Shown here piece by piece: positions 58,000-64,000 of a stretch of 64,000 bases of DNA. Below the pieces are notes generated by a model that was not told the DNA's origin, did no database searches, and was given only the letters and a program-made list of their open reading frames with translations. Origin of the DNA: Lutjanus erythropterus (lineage: Eukaryota > Chordata > Actinopteri > Lutjaniformes > Lutjanidae); contig CM034605.1 in the NCBI GenBank assembly GCA_020091685.1, forward strand, positions 31,984,612 through 32,048,611. The letters are read 5' to 3'. The position numbers and the translations under genes were made by a program. Each line of letters opens with the position of its first letter. The first letter of the stretch is position 1.

Positions 58000-58699
58000 T
58001 TTATTTGCCAACATGAAAAATATATTTCTTACTGTATTTTGTTTTTGTTTTTCTCTTCTTTTCAGTTATGACTTTAACTGTACAAAAATCACAATATCAA
58101 AATTGAAACAAAATACATAACCTGGGTACAATTTCAAGTAAAACACACATTCTCCCTTTCACAATAAAAATACTGGAATTCAAACCATTAATTTGTAAAT
58201 CCTTCAGTCTACACACTGAGCTGTGTTTACATTTAGCCTACCATGCTACAATTAAACAATATCAAGAAAAATAGAATTCTTAAGGCCTTGTTCCCCATTT
58301 ATACTCATTTTAGAGGAACATTAAAAACAGAAATATATGAGCTGAAGACTTGCATAGTAACCTTTCAAAGTGCTAATCATATTCAGGAACACCTCAAAAC
58401 TTTAACACCAACAACAGAGTAATTTAAACAGGCTATTACACCAATACGGTATTATTTAAAAAAAATTAAATGTACTGGAGCCAAAAACAGGACAATGTTT
58501 GCATCTTACGCTAATTTCAACAAGCAGTTTTGCGGGCAGCGCCATCTTAGGTCACACAAAAAAACAAAGGAAAACACATTTTCCCGACTGGTCAAAAAAC
58601 ATATATGTATCCAGTTACCCTCACAAAATCAATCTCAAACTCATTGTGAGGTATTTAACAACATGTGTATGTAGTTATTCAAGTTTAAAACCTTCACAA
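58000..58699. other. 700-bp spacer between direct repeats
   Basis: A/T- and A-rich sequence with no coding frame of note. It includes GGGCAGCGCCATCTTAGGTC near 58535. It could be the body of a small retroelement or a fragment trapped between two insertions. Confidence 0.35.
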
Positions 58700-58775
58700 A
58701 CCTGTGTAAAACAGGAGAAAAGAGATGAGACAGGCGACAGGTACTTCCATTAAATGCAGCTTCGCTCCGTTGACT
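58700..58775 (+). repeat. Direct repeat, right copy (about 75 bp)
   Basis: Second copy of the 57926-57999 sequence, continuing into GAGAAGCAGGAGAGGCCGCT, which the left copy lacks. Confidence 0.9.
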
Positions 58776-58859
58776 GAGAAGCAGGAGAGGCCGCTGGTAA
58801 GAGGGCTCTTGAGAGAAGCACAGCGCCACACCTCCTACTGGTGACATTGATGTGCAACT

Positions 58860-60110
58860 GAATTGCAGAGAGACAATAATTAACCCTTAAGGCTCACAAT
58901 TTAGTGTAATAAAATGAAATAATATCCTCAAAGAGAGAACATGAGAATAATACTGTTTTGTATGTATATACCATTACAAAACATATGCATATATGTAAAC
59001 AAATTGCAAAAAAAAAAATTTGGCAGGGACATTTTTTGACATTTATGGAAAACAAAGACATTTTTAACATGGATGTATCTTTGATAAAACAGACATTTTG
59101 AAAAAAATTGAGATCAAACCAACATTACTGAACAAAGTGAGTTAGTGAAATGTTCCTTTAAAGCTGCAGGACCAGTGTGAGTCTGTGTGTGTGTGTTAAT
59201 GTGACATGAAGCTTTGATTTAACGCTCACATCGTCTCCTCTTTAAACACACGGTGATGCTTTGCTCCAACATGAAACTGAGCTCCTGTTCAACCTGATGT
59301 AAGTGAAGTCCCTTCTGATGTTCATTCAGTATTCATCACACACACACACACACACACACGCACACACACACAGGTTAGTTGCTCAGTCAAACCAGAGCGA
59401 CTCAGTTGCCTTTCATCACAGGATTAAAACACATGTTGGAGAAAGAACAGACTCAGTCGTCCTGTGATCCACTTTAAAGGATCTTACAGGCGATAATGAT
59501 CAGAAGGATCACACTTTACAAACAGCAGAAAGAATTAACTGAGCTTCTGCAGACAACCAAGATTTTTGGGGGCATTTTATTGGACAGTGAAGGATGAAGA
59601 CAGGATATTGGGAAGGGAGGGAAAGGGTTTAGACATGCAACAGAGGTCGGTTTCAAACTCTCTGGCACATTATTTGATTTAAGCCTTTTGGCCAAATCTG
59701 CTGTATGGGTCGTCTGTGCAAGCAGCTGATTATGACCTGCAGAGCGTCTCTCCTGAGGCTGCAGCTGGCAGCATCACCTGTCCTGCACTCTGCGCTCTTT
59801 TGGCGAATTAAGGATTTATTTGGACCAAACCAGAGCTGGTGATTGCTGGACAGTGGAAAGACCAACCAAGACATTTATGTTGAGTTTTATTTAGTTTCTG
59901 TAAAGTCTGAATGAAGCTGATGATGATGCAAAATGATTCTGTTGAGTTTGTTGAGATCAATTAATCAGCTGTTTCTGGTTAAACCAAACGTCTCTTCCTG
60001 TTATAAAAAATCTCTCTGACTGTAGTGATCCTTTCCATAACGTTGTCAGACACTAACAAGAACAATCTGAGTCTGTCAGAGACAGAAACAGTGGTCAGCT
60101 GACTTACGCT
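58860..60110. other. Upstream region 58.9-60.1 kb
   Basis: AT-rich. A (CA)n run lies at 59339-59372. No gene is recognised. Confidence 0.5.
59339..59372 (+). repeat. (CA)n microsatellite
   Basis: About 16 CA units with one CG variant. Confidence 0.95.
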
Positions 60111-60375
60111 CTGCGGTGCGCTCTGGTGAAGTGTCTGACGGCGCGTCCAGCTGACCTGTGGCGCTCCGCGGTGCGCTCGGTGAAGTGTCCAGCGGCATGT
60201 CAGCTGAACTGCATGCTCTGCGGTGCGCTCTGCGGTGCGCTCTGGTGAAGTGTCTGGGCGCGTCCAGCTGACCTGCGTGCTCCGCCGTGTGCTCTGGTGA
60301 AGTGTCCGACGGCGCGTCAGCTGAACTGCAGCTCTGCGGTGCGCTCGGTGAAGTGTCCAACAGCACGTCAGCTGT
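60108..60375 (+). repeat. GC-rich tandem array, 50-60-bp unit, about 5 copies
   Basis: Units share GCGGTGCGCTCTGGTGAAGT, then GTC(T/C)GACGGCGCGTC and CAGCTGA(C/A)CTG. Copies alternate between two variants (GCGCGTCCAGCTGACC and GCGTCAGCTGAACTGC), suggesting a higher-order dimer. The array is CpG-dense in an AT-rich setting. The minus-strand Arg/His/Thr frames over it (59979-60455, 60076-60471) follow the repeat and show no recognisable domain. Confidence 0.85.
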
Positions 60376-60399
60376 ACACACATTAGGCGTCCACATTCT

Positions 60400-62610
60400 C
60401 TTAGTACAGTGTGCGTCAATAGCCTCCAATAAAATGCAATCATTTGGACAATCACAGCAAACCACCATCATGATGCTTTATCACAGCAGTAAGAAATCAT
60501 CTTTACAGTTACAGCCCTGTTTTCACTGTCACGCGATCTAGAGGCTGCAGTAATCATGATGGGAGCAAAGGAGGAAGTCAGGTGATGTAGTACAATATAA
60601 AAGCAACAAATGTTGCTGTGTATGGAGGAGGTGAGGTGGATGGATGAATCAAACAAACACTGGACTTTCACCGGGACACCCTGTTTGTGTCCGTGTGAAG
60701 TCAGTGTCACTTATTTTACTTTAGCAGAGGGTCTCCCAAATATTTTGTCAAGCACCCACACAATATCTGCACAGACCACACAGAACCCCAGAGAGGATTT
60801 TGTCTTAAGGAATTTTATTTTAATAATAAAGTTGTTTTTACTGTGCATTCCTCTCTTTCCATGTCTATTTATTCATTTGCATTGTGTCCCTCTCTAAATA
60901 AACTTCAAAATAATTCCTTTATTACAGAATGAGACCTGCTGGACTGAGGGGGAAGTGAGAGGAGATGAGGATGGAGAACCTCACTTATTTCAGGGAACTA
61001 TTCTGAGTTTTCACAGCTGTTTGTTCCTTTCTTTAGTCACTGATTTTTAGTGAAATGTTGGAAATGAAACCATGTGAGGAGTTCAGAGAGAGAAATGAGA
61101 CAAACTTCTAGAAGAGCGGCCCACTGCTCACTCTGAAACACTGACCCTGTTGACCTCTCGTCTGAGGGGAAACTGTGCAACAAACTCAAAGTGTTTCTGC
61201 AGCGAGGAGGACGGATCCGTCTCAGCAGTTAGAGCATCTTCACTAAAGTCAACATGTGTATGTATTATTAACAGAGCAGAAATCTGCTCCTCACCCTCAT
61301 CAATAATGCGAGCCATCAGGGCAGGCTGAGAGGATAACAGGTTGTCTTTGATGGAGCTAAGCTAACACTTTCCCTCCACTTACACTTTGTGCTAAGCTAG
61401 GCTAAAACACAGAAATGAAACTGATGCACATGTGACATGTCTGAGTCTGTGAACAACAGGAAGTTTGTTTATTGTGTTGGTGTGCTCCTTAAAAATACGT
61501 CGTTAGTGACATAAGTTAAATTCAAATAAGTGCATCATCCACCTCCTCCACACACAAACTTCCTCATACTTTTTACCACGTCATGTTTCTTTCTCATTGA
61601 CATTCATGTGAGGAAATGACATAACGTCTCTGTGTCATTTAGTTGATTTGGACTTTTATGTGTTCCTTTGTTCAGTTCTAAACTCCTCTATCAGCCCACT
61701 GCTCTGTGGTGTGCTGGGAGTTTTTGAAGATTATGTGCATTATGATTATGTTTAAGAGACAGCTGAAAATATGACAGGAAATGGGGTAGAGGAGGATGAC
61801 ACGCAGCAAACGGGCCACATGCAGGAGTCAAACCAGCAGCTGCTGCAGAGGACTGATAGCCTCAGTACACGGAGAACAGACTCACCAACTGAGCTAAAGT
61901 CTTTGTCTCTTTTCTCCTGTCCGTGTCTCGTCTTTTCTTCTTCTTCTTCTTGTCCCGTCAGCGACTGAGAGCTGCTGCTGTTTTTGAAGCTGCTAACAGC
62001 TTTTGTTTCAGCTCTTGGAGTTTTGTCTTCAGGGTTTGATCACCTGTAAAAAATACATTTAAAAACTGAATTATAAATGAAAAGCAGGAGGAGAGTCGGC
62101 CTGTTTGATTACCTGTCTCCCACCTGAGGGCTTCTGCTTTATTCATGAGGAGGCGGTGAAGGCGCCAGCACCGCTCTCGAGGCCACAACGTCTCTGAGGA
62201 GGGTAACATGCCACCATCAGAGTTTGAGGTTCTGAAGAAAACATCTTTTATTCATCGAAGCGGCGACTCTCCTGTTCCCAGAAGAAGAACATACAGAGCG
62301 GCGGGGCGTATGTGACAGATCGATGTTGTTCTGCGTCGTGTCGCTGTCGATTCGCATCCAAGTTTAAAAGGAACAAGGAAGGAGGAGGAGGGAGGGAGGA
62401 AGGAGGGATGGATGTTGTTGTCATGGTGATAAGCGCTGATTGAGCTCCAGTTTGAATGTTTAATGTCGTCTCAGTAATCAGGTGAGGGTTAGAGACAACT
62501 CTTAATTATAAAAGGCGGCGAGGAGAAAACTCCAGAGAGAGAGAGTCACACTGACACATGAAATAAAGCCTTTAAACACTGATGGGCGTTTACAGTGAAC
62601 ACATTGAGAA
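60400..62610. other. Upstream region 60.4-62.6 kb
   Basis: No tandem array or recognised element. The 61771-62209 area has modest frames on both strands without recognisable domains. A short GGAGGAGGGAGGGAGGAAGG run lies near 62380. Confidence 0.45.
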
Positions 62611-62613
62611 CAT

Positions 62614-62620
62614 ACAGGAA

Positions 62621-62705
<85 letters not shown>

Positions 62706-62716
62706 CATATATATCA
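62614..62716 (+). repeat. (AT)n microsatellite
   Basis: About 50 AT units with a few GTAT/ACAT variants. The Tyr/Ile frames across it are artefacts. Confidence 0.95.
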
Positions 62717-62817
62717 CTATATACAGGAGGAGATGAAGGACACAGTCACTCCACTTCACTATCCTCTGATTGATGGAGTGAAATAAATCAATAACACTGA
62801 ACTCATCATTCTCTAGA

Positions 62818-62930
62818 CCAGTGATTCCCAAACTCTGGGTCGTGACCTCAGGTGGGTCGCAGGAGATTTTATTTTGGTTGCCAAAAAATAAAGACCTGTG
62901 GCAGAAAAATGCAAAATGTAAGGTTTATAT
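62818..62930 (+). mobile_element. Terminal fragment of a fish DNA element (CCAGTGATTCCCAAACTCTG)
   Basis: The word CCAGTGATTCCCAAACTCTG followed by GGTCGTGACCTCAGGTGGGT resembles the start of a dispersed fish transposon. No matching right end is seen. Confidence 0.45.
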
Positions 62931-63024
62931 CTGCAGCAGCTTTTATAAAACATTTAAAATGTGATGAGATGAAAAACAAGAGCTTATTAATTCTGCCTCA
63001 GTTATGAAGTCAGATCAAATATCC

Positions 63025-63425
63025 TGCACTGTAAAAGAATTGAAGGCAACTTACTTTAAAGACTTTAGAGTCCAAGTTAACTTAGTTAAAGTTTTACCAA
63101 CTAATACATTTTTGTTGAGATAATTTACTTTTCTTCTTTAGACAAACTTGAATCTTTGAGTTTTAGAAACTACGAAAAATCATTTTGCAAAACTTATTGA
63201 GTAAACTTGTTGAAGTGGAAGTAAATAATGGTTAATATTTTAATGTTTCCAGCATCCAAATGATGACAAATCAGCTCACAGCGGAAATTTTTGAAATACA
63301 ATTTTTGGGGGTTCTATAAGGATTCATGATGATTTACAAGTTTGTTTTCTTATTTCAAAACACAAGAGTTTGATTTAAATTTTGAGTTTTCTTTGAGTTT
63401 GTTGTCTTGATTTCTTGAAACAGTG
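63025..63425. mobile_element. Fold-back (MITE-like) repeat copy
   Basis: Begins CACTGTAAAAGAATTGAAGG and CAACTTACTTTAAAG, then GAGATAATTTACTTTTCTTC and TTGAATCTTTGAGTTTTAGA. The right end has GAGTTTGTTGTCTTGATTTC and TTGAAACAGTG. Same family as 40225-40562. The right half is more eroded. Confidence 0.6.
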
Positions 63426-63429
63426 AGGT

Positions 63430-64000
63430 GACCTGTTACCTCAGACTAAATGCATTTATTTCTCATTTATAAAGTATTGTGGACATGCATACATCAGGGT
63501 GGTGACATGGAAATTACAGTAAAAAGTATTTATTTATGCTCAAATGAACTCTAATGATTTGATGAGGCCTGTTGTCATGTTAAACTTTGAAATGCCAGAC
63601 TGTACTGTATGTACAGTATTGTGATGATTCAGTGGGGTTTATGAGCACCTGCTGCCCTCTGCAGGACAAACTGTGAACTGTCCAGAGCCTCCTGTGTGTC
63701 CACATCACCAGGCTGAGACGATGCAAACTAAAGATCCATCAACCTCCAGAACATCAAGACAGGTTCCTCAAAAGCCTCATAAACTGGAGACTCATTTGAA
63801 GGTGGATGAACAGGTGACTCACTGAACCTGCAGAAGGAACCAAACAACATGAACACCATTCTCAGATAGAACGTCTGGTTCATTCTGTATGTTATGGATC
63901 ATAATAATTGATTAATCCTTCTTTTCCTGGATGCCAATAAACACACAGACACAAAAACTCCAGCTGCTCCAGCGGTCGTGTGACTGATCTGTTAAAGATC
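63430..64000. other. Right edge, nothing recognised
   Basis: AT-rich unique-looking sequence with no supported gene or element. Confidence 0.5.

Noticed and set aside
59979..60471. 158- and 131-codon minus-strand frames
   Set aside because: Two overlapping frames follow the same GC-rich tandem array, and neither shows a domain.

Overview
The window looks like chromosomal DNA from a ray-finned fish, probably a spiny-rayed (percomorph) teleost. It is AT-rich, gene-sparse and full of (CA)n, (GGA)n and other microsatellites. It also holds hAT-type and fold-back DNA-transposon remnants, one tRNA-like SINE and one LINE 3' remnant of types common in such fish. There is no bacterial-style gene organisation. 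Most long open frames are by-products of tandem repeats.

I can support one protein-coding gene. It is the 5' part of mdga2 (MAM domain-containing glycosylphosphatidylinositol anchor 2), on the minus strand. Five coding exons splice cleanly: exon 1 (45709-45781), exon 2 (12724-12863), exon 3 (7647-7821), exon 4 (5720-5916) and exon 5 (1331-1463). They total 718 nt, giving 239 codons plus one base. They encode a signal peptide and the first two Ig domains of a synaptic adhesion regulator. The remaining Ig domains, the fibronectin-like region, the MAM domain and the GPI signal lie beyond the left edge. Intron phases are 1, 0, 1, 0, 1, so each Ig domain is an exon pair forming a symmetric 1-1 module.

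Layout: 1-1330 is the start of intron 5; 1464-5719 is intron 4; 5917-7646 is intron 3; 7822-12723 is intron 2; 12864-45708 is the 32.8-kb intron 1. A CpG-rich block around exon 1 (about 45.8-46.5 kb) is the probable promoter. 46.5-64 kb is the region upstream of the gene, with no gene I can support. It holds a SINE, a nested transposon pair, several tandem arrays, a LINE 3' remnant and a second small GC-rich block at about 55 kb.

Points most worth a second look: the exon 5 acceptor has (UG)30 where the polypyrimidine tract should be; CA repeats start 6-9 nt into the introns after exons 3 and 5; a start-stop AUG-UGA lies just before the mdga2 start codon; two 21-bp minisatellites of one family sit 37 kb apart and may derive from a transposon terminus; a 1.85-kb diverged 21-bp array lies in intron 1; a hAT-like element with an 8-bp target duplication sits inside an older element with long terminal inverted repeats; and there are several fold-back repeats. 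I found no new multi-gene system. All calls come from reading the sequence, without database searches.
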